Made by a program: the position numbers and the translations under genes. Below the pieces are notes generated by a model that was not told where the DNA came from, ran no database searches, and was given only the letters and a program-made list of their open reading frames with translations. A stretch of DNA of 64,000 nucleotides from Salinibacterium sp. (GTDB lineage Bacteria > Actinomycetota > Actinomycetes > Actinomycetales > Microbacteriaceae). Below are positions 35,794 through 44,660 of this stretch, piece by piece (the first letter of the stretch is position 1; each line of letters begins with the position of its first letter). The stretch covers positions 248,001-312,000 of the forward strand of contig JADGNA010000008.1 in the NCBI GenBank assembly GCA_015234465.1. Reading direction: 5' to 3'.

Positions 35794-36627
35794 TCAGGCG
35801 CGTGTGATCGCGAGGAAGTCGTGCACCGTCAGCTGTTCGCCGCGCTCGGTCGGCTTGATGCCGGCAGCCTCGAGACGAGCGGATGCCTCGGCCGAGCCCC
35901 CTAGCACGCCCGCGAGTGACTGACGCAGCATCTTGCGACGCTGCCCGAATGCGGCGTCGACGAGTTCGAAGGTCGCGAGGCGCTCCTCCTCGCTGCCGAG
36001 CGGTTCGTCGCGCACCGCGAAGCCGACGAGGATCGAGTCGACATTGGGCACTGGCCAGAAGACCTGGCGGCTGACGAGGCCCGCCGTGCGCCAGTGGCCG
36101 TACCAGGCCGCCTTGACGCTTGGGCTGCCGTAGACCTTGCTGCCGGGCTGTGCGGCGAGTCGCTGGCCAACCTCGGCCTGCACCATCACGAGGCCGGAGG
36201 TGATGTACCTGAAGTGCTCGAGGAAGTGCAGCAGCACGGGCACCGAGACGTTGTAGGGCAGGTTCGCGACGAGGGTCTTCGGATGCCGCGGCAACTCCAT
36301 GATCGTCATGGCATCGTGCAGCACGACCGTGAGGTCGGCGCCCGGCTGCATCGTCTCGACCGTCTTGGGCAGTTGCCCCGCGAGGCGCGGATCGATCTCG
36401 ACCGCGACGACGGGGGCGCCCGTCTCGAGGAGCCCCAGTGTGAGGGAGCCGAGGCCCGGGCCGATCTCGACGACCGGGGAGTCACCCGTGACCCCCGCGG
36501 CCGCGACGATGCGGCGGACGGTGTTGCCATCGATGACGAAGTTCTGGCCCAGCTTCTTGGTGGGCTGCAGGTCAAGGAGTTCGGCGAGGTCGCGGATCTC
36601 GGCGGGGCCCAGCAGTTTGCCGCTCAT
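35794..36627 (-). CDS. rsmA: 16S rRNA (adenine1518/1519-N6)-dimethyltransferase
   Basis: A 277-residue KsgA-type methyltransferase that dimethylates two adjacent adenines in the 3'-terminal 16S hairpin. KKLGQNFVIDGN (about 24-35), the SAM motif VEIGPGLGSLTLGLL (about 52-66), VEIDPRLAGQL and the catalytic NLPYNVSVPVLLHFL are all present. The ATG at 36627 is in an ATGA overlap with tatD. It is third in metG-tatD-rsmA, a common actinobacterial order. Confidence 0.95.
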   Translation of the reverse strand: MSGKLLGPAEIRDLAELLDLQPTKKLGQNFVIDGNTVRRIVAAAGVTGDSPVVEIGPGLGSLTLGLLETGAPVVAVEIDPRLAGQLPKTVETMQPGADLTVVLHDAMTIMELPRHPKTLVANLPYNVSVPVLLHFLEHFRYITSGLVMVQAEVGQRLAAQPGSKVYGSPSVKAAWYGHWRTAGLVSRQVFWPVPNVDSILVGFAVRDEPLGSEEERLATFELVDAAFGQRRKMLRQSLAGVLGGSAEASARLEAAGIKPTERGEQLTVHDFLAITRA

Positions 36628-37520
36628 GCGAGGGGGTGCGGCGGGAGCTCGCTGGGGGCGTCGGGGAGCACCGGCTCGTCGTCCCACGAGCCGTAGACGG
36701 CCTCCGTGTTGGAGGCGATGACCGCGGCGAGCAGGGAGTCGGGCACGCCGAGGTGATCGGCCATGAAGCGCAGGGTCGTCGGGATCATGTACGAGGCGTT
36801 CGTCTGCCCGCGATGCGGTGTCGGCGTCAGGTAGGGCGAGTCCGTCTCGATCAGGATGCGGTCACGCGGCACGACCTCAAGGGCCTCACGCAGGTTCGCC
36901 GCGTTCTTGAAGGTGACGGTGCCCGCGAAGGAGAGGTACCAGCCCTCCTCGGCACAGAGTCGCGCCATCGTGGCGTCACCGGAGAAGCAGTGGAACACCG
37001 TGCGCTCGGGGGCGCCCACGCGCAGGAGCGTCGAGATGACCTCGTCGTGCGCGTCGCGGTCATGGATCTGGAGCGCCAGGCCGTGCTTCTTGGCGATCTC
37101 GATGTGCGCCTCGAAGGAATAGAACTGGGCCGGGCGACCCGCCTCGTCGGTGCGGAAGAAGTCGAGTCCCGTCTCCCCCACGGCGCGCACGCGGGGCCGT
37201 TGGGCGAGTTCCTCGATCTCGGCGAGCGAGGCATCCAGCGTGCCCGCGCGGTCGAGCTCGGGGGCGTCGTTCGGATGGATGGCGACGGCGGCGAGCATCC
37301 GGGGTTCCCGTGCGGCCATCTGGGCCGACCAACGGGAGCTTGCGACATCCGTGCCCACCTGCACGACGCCCTTGACGCCGACGCTCGATGCGAGGTCGAG
37401 CGCCTCGCGGTAGTCGAGCAGTTCCGGCTCACCCGAGGGCTGCCATGCCCCGTGCTCGAGGTGCGTGTGGTTGTCATAGACGCCCACCGTGAGCGCCTCG
37501 GGCAGCGGAGGGTAGGTCAT
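36624..37520 (-). CDS. tatD: TatD family metal-dependent hydrolase/DNase
   Basis: A 298-residue TIM-barrel hydrolase. The metal ligands are seen in NHTHLEHG (near residue 18), GETGLDFF (near 115), LQIHDRDAHDE (near 155), FHCFSGD (near 180) and ILIETDSPYLTPTPHRG (near 230). TatD proteins have 3'-5' exonuclease activity in some species. The ATG at 37520 overlaps the metG stop by ATGA, and its own TGA overlaps the rsmA ATG, so all three are coupled. Confidence 0.93.
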   Translation of the reverse strand: MTYPPLPEALTVGVYDNHTHLEHGAWQPSGEPELLDYREALDLASSVGVKGVVQVGTDVASSRWSAQMAAREPRMLAAVAIHPNDAPELDRAGTLDASLAEIEELAQRPRVRAVGETGLDFFRTDEAGRPAQFYSFEAHIEIAKKHGLALQIHDRDAHDEVISTLLRVGAPERTVFHCFSGDATMARLCAEEGWYLSFAGTVTFKNAANLREALEVVPRDRILIETDSPYLTPTPHRGQTNASYMIPTTLRFMADHLGVPDSLLAAVIASNTEAVYGSWDDEPVLPDAPSELPPHPLA

Positions 37521-39088
37521 GCCTGCTCCTGCTCGACGCGCGGGAAGAGCGGCGGGAGCGTGTCGACGGTCGCGCCCGGCTGCAGCACGCCCCAGGTGCC
37601 CGCCTCCGTGATGAGCTGCTCTGTGAGGGGCGACGTGAAGCCGAGTGCCGCCCAGAGCTTGGCGGTCGCCTCCGGGATGACCGGGGAGAGCAGCACGGCG
37701 AGCGCGCGCAGCCCCTCGGCCGTCGTGTAGAGCACGGTGCCGAGCCGCTCGCGCGTCTCCTCGTTCTTGGCGAGCACCCACGGCTCGTTGATCGTGATGT
37801 AGCCGTTGAGGTCGTCGACCAGCTTCCAGATGGCCTCGATGGCCTCGTGGATCGCGAGGCGCTGCATCGCGGCATCCGCCTTGGTCACGGCCGAGGCGAG
37901 CGTCTTCTGGATGGCGAGGTCAGCATCCGTGTACTCGCCCGGCTGCGGCACGCTGCCGTCGTAGTAGCGGTTGATCATCGCGATGACACGGGAGGCGAGG
38001 TTGCCGAAACCGTTGGCCAGTTCGGCCTGGTAGCGGGCCGAGAGGTCCTCCCACGAGAAAGAGCCGTCCTGGCCGAAGTTGATCGCGCTCATGAAGTAGT
38101 AGCGGAACGCGTCGGCGCCGAAGGTGTCGGTGATGTCGCTCGGTGCGATGCCCGTGAGCTTCGACTTCGACATCTTCTCGCCGCCCACCAGGAGCCAGCC
38201 GTGGCCGAAGACCCGCTGCGAGACGGGCAGGCCCGCCGCCATGAGCATCGCCGGCCAGATGACGGCGTGGAAGCGGGCGATGTCCTTGCCCACCAGCTGC
38301 ACGGCCGGCCAACGCCGCTCGAAGTTCTCCTGGTCGGTGCCGTAGCCGATCGCCGTGATGTAGTTGAGGAGGGCGTCGAACCACACGTAGAGCACGTGCG
38401 AGTCGTCCCAGGGCAGCTTGACGCCCCAGTCGAAGCTCGAGCGCGAGATCGAGAGGTCGCGCAGGCCCTGCTGCACGAACTGGATGATCTCATTGCGCAC
38501 GCTCTCCGGCTGGATGAAGTCGGGGTTGTCGCGGTAGAGCTTGAGCAGCGGCTGCTCGAAGTCGCTCATGCGGAAGAAGTAGTTGGTCTCCTTGAGCACC
38601 TCGACAGGGCGCGTGTGGATCGCGCAGACCTGCTGCCCCTCGAACTCGCCCGTGCCGGGGACGAGGTCGCCCGGCTGCTTGTACTCCTCGCATCCGACGC
38701 AGTAGTGGCCCTCGAACTCGCCCTGGTAGATGTAGCCGTCGTCGTAGAGCTTCTCGAGGAAGAGGCGCACGCCATTCTCATGACGCTCGTCGGTCGTGCG
38801 GATGAAGTCGTCGTTGGAGATGTTGATCGTCTCGAGCAGCGGCTTCCACGCCGTCTCGACGAGCCGGTCGGCCCACTCGCGCGGCGTCACATTGTTGGCG
38901 ACCGCCGTGCGGAGGATCTTCTGCCCGTGCTCGTCGGTGCCCGTCAGCAGCCAGGTGTCGTCGCCGCTCTGGCGGTGCCAGCGGGCGAGCACATCCGCCG
39001 CCACCTCCGTGTAGGCGTGCCCGATGTGGGGAACGTCATTGACGTAGAAGATTGGCGTGGCGATGTAGAAGGACTTGCCGGAGGACAT
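37517..39088 (-). CDS. metG: methionyl-tRNA synthetase
   Basis: A 523-residue class I synthetase. FYVNDVPHIGHAYTE (HIGH motif, about 14-28) and GGEKMSKSKL (KMSKS, near 303) are intact; a zinc-knuckle-like HYCVGCEEYKQPGDLVPG is near 140. There is no C-terminal EMAP domain, as in most actinobacterial short forms. TAGGAT lies 7 nt before the ATG, so this is the promoter-proximal gene of metG-tatD-rsmA. Confidence 0.96.
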   Translation of the reverse strand: MSSGKSFYIATPIFYVNDVPHIGHAYTEVAADVLARWHRQSGDDTWLLTGTDEHGQKILRTAVANNVTPREWADRLVETAWKPLLETINISNDDFIRTTDERHENGVRLFLEKLYDDGYIYQGEFEGHYCVGCEEYKQPGDLVPGTGEFEGQQVCAIHTRPVEVLKETNYFFRMSDFEQPLLKLYRDNPDFIQPESVRNEIIQFVQQGLRDLSISRSSFDWGVKLPWDDSHVLYVWFDALLNYITAIGYGTDQENFERRWPAVQLVGKDIARFHAVIWPAMLMAAGLPVSQRVFGHGWLLVGGEKMSKSKLTGIAPSDITDTFGADAFRYYFMSAINFGQDGSFSWEDLSARYQAELANGFGNLASRVIAMINRYYDGSVPQPGEYTDADLAIQKTLASAVTKADAAMQRLAIHEAIEAIWKLVDDLNGYITINEPWVLAKNEETRERLGTVLYTTAEGLRALAVLLSPVIPEATAKLWAALGFTSPLTEQLITEAGTWGVLQPGATVDTLPPLFPRVEQEQA

Positions 39089-39095
39089 GGCCTCA

Positions 39096-39101
39096 ATCCT
39101 A
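39096..39101 (-). promoter_or_regulatory. -10-like hexamer of metG
   Basis: TAGGAT on the minus strand, 7 nt upstream of the metG ATG; no Shine-Dalgarno. Confidence 0.5.
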
Positions 39102-39114
39102 AGCGGCGCGACCG

Positions 39115-39930
39115 TCAGCGGGCGGCGAGCGCGCCCTCGTAGAGCTCGCGCTTGCTGAGGCCGGTCGCGTCGGCGACCTCGGCCGCCGCATCCTTGAGCC
39201 TGGTTCCGGATGCCACGAGCTCGAGCACCTGCGCGACGCCATCGTCGATCGACGCGACCGTCGGCGCGGCGCCCTCGATGACGACGACGATCTCCCCCTT
39301 GACGCCGCCGGCGGCCCATTCCACGAGTTCGGAGGCCGTGCCGTGCTTGACCTCCTCGAACATCTTCGTCAGCTCCCGGGCGACGACGACTCGGCGGTCG
39401 GGGCCGAGGACGGCCGCGACATCCGTCAGCGCGTCGACCAGGCGGTTTGGCGACTCGAAGAACACCATGGTGCGGGCCTCGCGCGCGAGCGCCGTGAGTG
39501 CCTTGCGGCGGTCGCCGCCCTTGCGCGGCAGGAAGCCCTCGAAGCAGAAACGGTCGGTGGCGAGGCCGGAGACGGCGAGCGCCGTCAGCACGGCGGAGGG
39601 GCCGGGCAGCGCCGTGACCGTGACGCCCGCGGCGGTCGCCGCGGCGACGAGCGGGAAGCCTGGGTCGGAGATGGCGGGCATGCCTGCGTCCGAGAGCACG
39701 AGCACGTCGGACTCCCTGGCGAGCTCCACGATCTCGGCCGCCTTCGCGACCTCGTTGTGCTCGTGGAGCGGGATGAGCCGCGGCCGGTTCTCGATGCCGA
39801 GCGCGCGCATGAGGTGCACGGTCGTGCGGGTGTCTTCGGCAGCGATCACCTCGGCGCTCGCGAGGGCCTCGCGCAGTCGCTGCGAGGCGTCGCCGAGGTT
39901 GCCGATGGGCGTCGCCGCGAGGATGATCAT
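39115..39930 (-). CDS. rsmI: 16S rRNA (cytidine1402-2'-O)-methyltransferase
   Basis: A 271-residue SPOUT-free tetrapyrrole-methylase-fold enzyme modifying C1402. LAATPIGNLGDAS (about 4-16), AAEDTRTT, DAGMPAISDPGFPLV and LPGPSAVLTALAVSGLATDRFCFEGFLPRKGGDR are the RsmI hallmarks. The ATG at 39930 (MIILAATPIGN) is used; an in-frame ATG at 39939 is possible. It diverges from the mannosyltransferase gene. Confidence 0.94.
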   Translation of the reverse strand: MIILAATPIGNLGDASQRLREALASAEVIAAEDTRTTVHLMRALGIENRPRLIPLHEHNEVAKAAEIVELARESDVLVLSDAGMPAISDPGFPLVAAATAAGVTVTALPGPSAVLTALAVSGLATDRFCFEGFLPRKGGDRRKALTALAREARTMVFFESPNRLVDALTDVAAVLGPDRRVVVARELTKMFEEVKHGTASELVEWAAGGVKGEIVVVIEGAAPTVASIDDGVAQVLELVASGTRLKDAAAEVADATGLSKRELYEGALAAR

Positions 39931-39962
39931 GGGCTCCATCCTCGCAGGCTCGGCGGGTTGAA

Positions 39963-39968
39963 TAGGGT
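39963..39968 (+). promoter_or_regulatory. -10-like hexamer of the protein mannosyltransferase gene
   Basis: TAGGGT, 6 nt upstream of the GTG at 39975; no Shine-Dalgarno. Confidence 0.5.
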
Positions 39969-39974
39969 GGGCGG

Positions 39975-41492
39975 GTGACCCGCCGCCTCGCCCGCCTGCC
40001 CGAGTGGCTCTGGTTGCTGGCGGTCACGGTGCTCGCCGCGGGGCTCCGCCTGTGGAACCTCGGCCACCCGCGCGCCCTCGTCTTCGACGAGACCTACTAC
40101 GTGAAGGACGCCTGGACGCTCCTCCACCTCGGCTACGAGGGCAGCTGGCCGGAGGGCGCCGACGAGGGCTTCGTCGCGGGGGACGTCGATACGTTCAGCG
40201 ACGAGGCGTCGTTTGTCGTGCATCCGCCGCTCGGCAAGTGGATCATCGCGCTCGGCCTCAGCGCCTTCGGGGCCGACGACCCCTTCGGGTGGCGCATCGG
40301 CATGGCGGTCGTCGGCATCCTGGCGGTGGCGGTGCTGTGGCTGGTGGCGCGCATCCTGTTCCGTTCGCCCCTGCTTGCGACGATCGCGGGCGGCCTCATG
40401 GCGGTCGATGGCCACGCGATCGTCATGTCGCGCACGGCCCTGCTCGACAACGCGCTCATGCTGTTCACGCTGCTCGGCTTCCTCTTCGTGCTGCTCGATC
40501 GGCGCCAGAGCCGGGAACGTCTGGAGCGATGGATGCTGCAGCGCGAGAAGCGCGGACTCTCCCGCGACTGGGGCCCAGCCCTGTGGGCCCGCCCGTGGCT
40601 CGTGGCCGCCGGCCTCGCCTTCGGCCTCGCGACGGCCGTCAAGTGGAGCGGGCTGTACTTCCTCGCGATCTTCGCCGTCTACACGCTTGTCGTCGACGCG
40701 CTCGCGAGGCGGCGGGCGGGCATCCCGTTCTGGTTCTCGAGCACGGCCCTCAAGCAGGCGCCCGTGAGCTTCGTGCTGACGGTGCCGATCGCGGCCGTCG
40801 CGTATGTCGCGAGCTGGGCGGCGTGGTTCCGCACGGAGGGCGGCTACTACCGGCAGTGGGCGGAGGGCAACGCCTGGGAGGGTGCGCTCTCGTGGGTGCC
40901 ACGCGACTGGCAGAGCTGGTGGCACTACCAGGTGAGCGCCTACAACTTCCACGTCGACCTCGGCACGGAACACGGTTGGGCCTCACCCGCGTGGCAATGG
41001 CTGCCGATGCTGCGACCCACGGCGTTCTACCGCGTCTACTCCGACGAGGGCGAGAACGGATGCTCGGTCGACCGCTGCGAGCAGTTCATCACGACCCTGC
41101 CGAACCCGCTCATCTGGTACCTCGCGGTCGCGGCGCTTGGGCTGCTCGTGTGGCGGCTGCTGCGGCATCCGCGGTCCTGGCGTGCCGGGCTGATCCTCGT
41201 CGGCGTCATCGCGGGGTGGGCCCCGTGGCTGCTCTACCCAGAGCGCACGATGTTCCAGTTCTATGCGATCGCCTTCCTGCCCTACATGGTGCTCGCGCTC
41301 ACGTATGCGCTGGGCGTCGTGATGGGGCGGCCGTGGGAGGGCGAGTGGCGGCGAGCCACTGGCATCCGGGTCGCAATCGTGGTGCTGGCGCTCGTCGTGC
41401 TGCTGAGCGCCTACTTCTCCCCCGTCTGGACTGGGATGCAGCTGCCCGAGCCGTTCATCCGCAGCCACTACTGGCTGCCGGGGTGGCGCTAG
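39975..41492 (+). CDS. dolichyl-phosphate-mannose-protein mannosyltransferase (GT39)
   Basis: A 505-residue integral membrane O-mannosyltransferase moving mannose from polyprenyl-phosphate-mannose to secreted proteins. The first periplasmic loop has FDETYYVKDAW with the catalytic Asp-Glu, followed by VHPPLGKW, and MSRTALLDNAL with further PMT residues. About ten to eleven hydrophobic helices span the sequence. The GTG at 39975 is preceded by TAGGGT. Actinobacterial homologues glycosylate lipoproteins and secreted proteins, coupled to Sec export. Divergent from rsmI, a standard neighbour. Confidence 0.93.
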   Translation: MTRRLARLPEWLWLLAVTVLAAGLRLWNLGHPRALVFDETYYVKDAWTLLHLGYEGSWPEGADEGFVAGDVDTFSDEASFVVHPPLGKWIIALGLSAFGADDPFGWRIGMAVVGILAVAVLWLVARILFRSPLLATIAGGLMAVDGHAIVMSRTALLDNALMLFTLLGFLFVLLDRRQSRERLERWMLQREKRGLSRDWGPALWARPWLVAAGLAFGLATAVKWSGLYFLAIFAVYTLVVDALARRRAGIPFWFSSTALKQAPVSFVLTVPIAAVAYVASWAAWFRTEGGYYRQWAEGNAWEGALSWVPRDWQSWWHYQVSAYNFHVDLGTEHGWASPAWQWLPMLRPTAFYRVYSDEGENGCSVDRCEQFITTLPNPLIWYLAVAALGLLVWRLLRHPRSWRAGLILVGVIAGWAPWLLYPERTMFQFYAIAFLPYMVLALTYALGVVMGRPWEGEWRRATGIRVAIVVLALVVLLSAYFSPVWTGMQLPEPFIRSHYWLPGWR

Positions 41493-41521
41493 GCGCGGGC
41501 ACTGCACCCGTCGACGCGCGG

Positions 41522-41581
41522 CGCTCACTTTTCGGCGCAGCGCTCAGAATGTTTCGCGCGCATCCCGCCGAAAAGTGAGCG
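41522..41581. repeat. 60-bp inverted repeat after the mannosyltransferase gene
   Basis: CGCTCACTTTTCGGCG (41522-41537) and CGCCGAAAAGTGAGCG (41566-41581) are perfectly complementary over 16 bp, with a 28-nt spacer. It lies between the ends of two convergent genes. No T run follows, so a terminator role is possible but REP-like origin is equally so. Confidence 0.75.
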
Positions 41582-41623
41582 TCGTAGGCGACGGCGACGC
41601 GCGGCTGAGACGGGACTCCAGCG

Positions 41624-42601
41624 CTAGGGCGTCAGCAGGATCTTGCCCGTGTGGGCGGACTCCTCCATGCGGCGGTGGGCATCCGCGACCGCGGCGAAGG
41701 AGAAGGTGCTGTCGACGAGGGGTCGCAGGCGGCCTTCCACAACCCAAGGCCACACGTGCTCGCGTACCCCCGCGACGATGGCGAGCTTCTGCTCGAGCGG
41801 GCGGGCGCGCAGGGTCGTGCCCCAGATGCGCCCGCGCTTGACCATGAGGTGGGCGAGGTTGAACTCCGCCGGCACGCCGCTCTGGTTGCCGATGACCATG
41901 ATGCGGCCGTCCATCGCGAGGGCACGCACATTGGATGCCGCGTAGGCGCCGCCCACGATGTCGAGGATCACGTTGGCCCCGGCACCGTCGGTCTCCTCCT
42001 TGATGCGGGCGACGAAGTCCTCCTCGCGATAGTTGATGAGGATGTCCGCCCCGAGCTCGGCGCAGGCCGCGAGCTTCTCGGAAGAGCCCGCCGTGACCGC
42101 GACGCGTGCCCCGCTGAGCTTCGCCATCTGGATCGCCGTCGTGCCGATGCCGCTGCCGCCGCCGTGCACGAGCAGCGTCTCGCCCGGCTGGAGCTCGGCG
42201 CTCATGAAGATGTTCGACCAGACGGTGCAGAGGGTCTCGGGCAGCGCGGCCGCCTCGACGAGTTCGAGGTGCTCCGGCACCGGGAGGGTGAGTCCCTCGT
42301 GCACGACGACCTCCTCCGCGTAGCCGCCACCCGCGAGCAGGGCACACACGCGGTCGCCGATACGGATGCTCGTGACATCCGGTGCCGTCTCGGTCACGGT
42401 GCCGGAGACCTCGAGCCCCGGCCACCCGGGCGCTCCGGGAGGCGAGGGGTAGTTGCCCTGACGTTGGGCGATGTCGGCGCGGTTCAGGCCGGCCGCCGCG
42501 ACGCGGATGCGCACCTCACGTTCGCCGAGCGGCAGGTCGTCGACCTCGCTCAGCGCGAGATTCTCGGGACCGCCGGGTTCGTTGACGGTGATGGCGCGCA
42601 T
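41624..42601 (-). CDS. NAD(P)H quinone oxidoreductase, zinc-free MDR family
   Basis: A 325-residue medium-chain reductase of the QOR type. The N-terminal GroES-like domain has AAGLNRADIAQRQGNYPSPPG, the NADP fold has VHGGGSGIGTTAIQMAK (about 145-161), and a second dinucleotide segment lies in DILINYREEDF. No structural-zinc cysteines are seen. The ATG at 42601 has AGGAGAGG upstream, unlike the leaderless neighbours. Substrate unknown. Confidence 0.92.
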   Translation of the reverse strand: MRAITVNEPGGPENLALSEVDDLPLGEREVRIRVAAAGLNRADIAQRQGNYPSPPGAPGWPGLEVSGTVTETAPDVTSIRIGDRVCALLAGGGYAEEVVVHEGLTLPVPEHLELVEAAALPETLCTVWSNIFMSAELQPGETLLVHGGGSGIGTTAIQMAKLSGARVAVTAGSSEKLAACAELGADILINYREEDFVARIKEETDGAGANVILDIVGGAYAASNVRALAMDGRIMVIGNQSGVPAEFNLAHLMVKRGRIWGTTLRARPLEQKLAIVAGVREHVWPWVVEGRLRPLVDSTFSFAAVADAHRRMEESAHTGKILLTP

Positions 42602-42666
42602 GGGTCGTCCTCTCCTGTGGGCTCTGCGTCGGACGATACGCGAGAGGCCGCGACGATGCATCCGCG

Positions 42667-43176
42667 TCAGGCTCCGATCAGCGCCTTGGTCTCCTCGAGC
42701 CTCATGGCGATGCCGAGTAAGAGCGGCACCGCGAAGTACAACACGACGAGTACCAAGAGCACGCCAACGTGCGCCCAGAGCGGCTGGTAACCGGCCGAGT
42801 TAAGCGGCCACAGCGTCCGTGCTCGCGGCACGAGGTAGGCGAGGGGGAACAGGACTCGCCAGGGTGCGGGAGCGTCGTCGAGGCCGGCGGCCCGCAGCAT
42901 CCGCTGGTCTTCCCGGGCCAGGATGACGGATGCCGCGACGGCCATCAGGAACGTCGTGATGAGGATCCACCACCAGAGCCCGCCCACGATGCCCAGCACC
43001 ATGTTGACGGCGACCCACAGCAGCGGCATTGCCACAAGCCAGCCGATTCCCCGGTTCCAGACCGGCGGGCGCGGGGGAATGACAAGCGGGGTGCGTTCGC
43101 TGGGATGGCGCGCCACGGCGCCCGACATGATGTCGCTCGTGCGCAGGTACTCATCCCACGCGTCGTCCTGCTGCAT
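42667..43176 (-). CDS. multi-pass membrane protein, unknown function
   Basis: A 169-residue protein with a soluble acidic N-terminus (residues 1-40), then four hydrophobic helices with AREDQRMLRAAG in a cytosolic loop and a Trp/Pro-rich segment SAGYQPLWAH. No family recognised. It has GGGAGGGA before the ATG. It lies divergent to metY. Confidence 0.7.
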   Translation of the reverse strand: MQQDDAWDEYLRTSDIMSGAVARHPSERTPLVIPPRPPVWNRGIGWLVAMPLLWVAVNMVLGIVGGLWWWILITTFLMAVAASVILAREDQRMLRAAGLDDAPAPWRVLFPLAYLVPRARTLWPLNSAGYQPLWAHVGVLLVLVVLYFAVPLLLGIAMRLEETKALIGA

Positions 43177-43339
43177 GTCGTCCCTCCCCCTGCGCCCAAC
43201 CTACTCACTGAGCCCCTGAGTGGCGAGAAGGTGCTCCACCGAGCGCGGCGGAAGCACATTTTTCCGACACTCACGGGCCCGTTCGACCCGCTCGCGGTCA
43301 CACGACGTAACGCGGCAAAGCGCGTGTGGGAGGCTCGGA

Positions 43340-43345
43340 TAGCCT
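43340..43345 (+). promoter_or_regulatory. -10-like hexamer of metY
   Basis: TAGCCT, 7 nt upstream of the ATG at 43353; no Shine-Dalgarno. No SAM riboswitch fold was recognised in 43177-43339. Confidence 0.5.
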
Positions 43346-43352
43346 GTGCCCT

Positions 43353-44660
43353 ATGGCAGACCGGGACACGACCGACCGCGACTGGGGCTTCAAGACCCGC
43401 GCGATCCACGCAGGCAACATTCCAGACGCAGTGAGCGGCTCGCGCGCACTCCCCGTCTACAACTCGACGGCGTTCGTCTTCGACAACAGCGCGGATGCCG
43501 CTGCCCGCTTCGCCCTGCAGAAGTACGGCAACATCTACAGCCGCGTCTCCAACCCGACTGTCGCATCCTTCGAAGAGCGCGTCGCGAGCCTTGAGGGCGG
43601 CCTCGGCGCCGTCGCGACCGCGAGCGGCCTCGGCGCACAGTTCATCACCTTCGCGTCGCTGGCCGGCGCTGGCGACCACATCGTGGCATCCGCGAACCTC
43701 TACGGCGGGTCCATCACGCAGCTGGATGTCACGCTGCGACGGTTCGGCGTCGAGACGACGTTTATCCAGTCCGCCGACCCGGCCGACTATGCCGCAGCAA
43801 TCAAGGACAACACCAAGCTGATCTTCGCCGAGACGGTCGCGAACCCCTCAGGCGACGTCGCCGATCTGGAGGGACTGGCCGAGGTCGCCCACGCACACGA
43901 CCTGCCGCTCATCATCGACTCGACCGTCGCCACGCCCTACCTGTGCCGCCCCATCGAGTGGGGTGCCGACATCGTCACGCACTCGGCGACGAAGTTCCTC
44001 GGCGGGCACGGCACCGTGCTTGGCGGCGTGGTCGTCGAGTCGGGTCGCTTCGACTGGTCCGGCCACCGCTTCCCCCTCTTCGACGAGGCCGTTCCCCACT
44101 ACGGCGGGCTCAACTGGTACGGCAACTTCGGTGAGTACGCGTTCCTGACCCGGCTGCGGGCTGAGCAGCTGCGCGACATCGGGCCTGTGCTCTCCGCGAC
44201 ATCCGCCGCCAACCTGGCGCAGGGCGTCGAGACGCTGCCCTACCGGATCCAGGCGCACGTCGACAACGCCCGCGCGGTCGCAGAGTGGCTGCGCGCCGAC
44301 GACCGCATCGAGTACGTCAACTGGGCAGGCCTCGAGGAGCACCCGCACCACGACCGCGCACTCAAGTACCTGAACGGCACGCCCGGCTCGGTCTTCGGCT
44401 TCGGCATCAAGGGCGGTCGGGCGGTGGGCCAGAAGTTCATCGAGTCGGTTGAACTCGCGAGCCACGTCGCCAACATCGGCGACGCCAAGACCCTCGTCAT
44501 CCACCCCGCCTCGACGACCCACGCGCAGCTGACCGAGCAGCAACTCATCGACGGCGGCGTCGGCGCCGGCCTCATCCGCATCAGCGTGGGCATCGAGGAT
44601 GTCGACGACATCATCTACGACCTCGACCAGGCGCTCGACGCCGCACTGAAGGAGGCATGA
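43353..44660 (+). CDS. metY: O-acetylhomoserine aminocarboxypropyltransferase/sulfhydrylase
   Basis: A 435-residue PLP enzyme of the Cys/Met metabolism family making homocysteine from O-acetylhomoserine and sulfide. [13 protein letters not shown] at the start, [17 protein letters not shown], the PLP lysine in [16 protein letters not shown] (about 211), and the C-terminal [18 protein letters not shown] are characteristic. It directly precedes the CoA-binding gene with an ATGA overlap. Together with metQNI this gives both methionine synthesis and import. Confidence 0.95.
   Translation: MADRDTTDRDWGFKTRAIHAGNIPDAVSGSRALPVYNSTAFVFDNSADAAARFALQKYGNIYSRVSNPTVASFEERVASLEGGLGAVATASGLGAQFITFASLAGAGDHIVASANLYGGSITQLDVTLRRFGVETTFIQSADPADYAAAIKDNTKLIFAETVANPSGDVADLEGLAEVAHAHDLPLIIDSTVATPYLCRPIEWGADIVTHSATKFLGGHGTVLGGVVVESGRFDWSGHRFPLFDEAVPHYGGLNWYGNFGEYAFLTRLRAEQLRDIGPVLSATSAANLAQGVETLPYRIQAHVDNARAVAEWLRADDRIEYVNWAGLEEHPHHDRALKYLNGTPGSVFGFGIKGGRAVGQKFIESVELASHVANIGDAKTLVIHPASTTHAQLTEQQLIDGGVGAGLIRISVGIEDVDDIIYDLDQALDAALKEA

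Noticed and set aside
43177-43339. SAM riboswitch before metY
   Set aside because: No SAM-I consensus, and the predicted transcript is leaderless.
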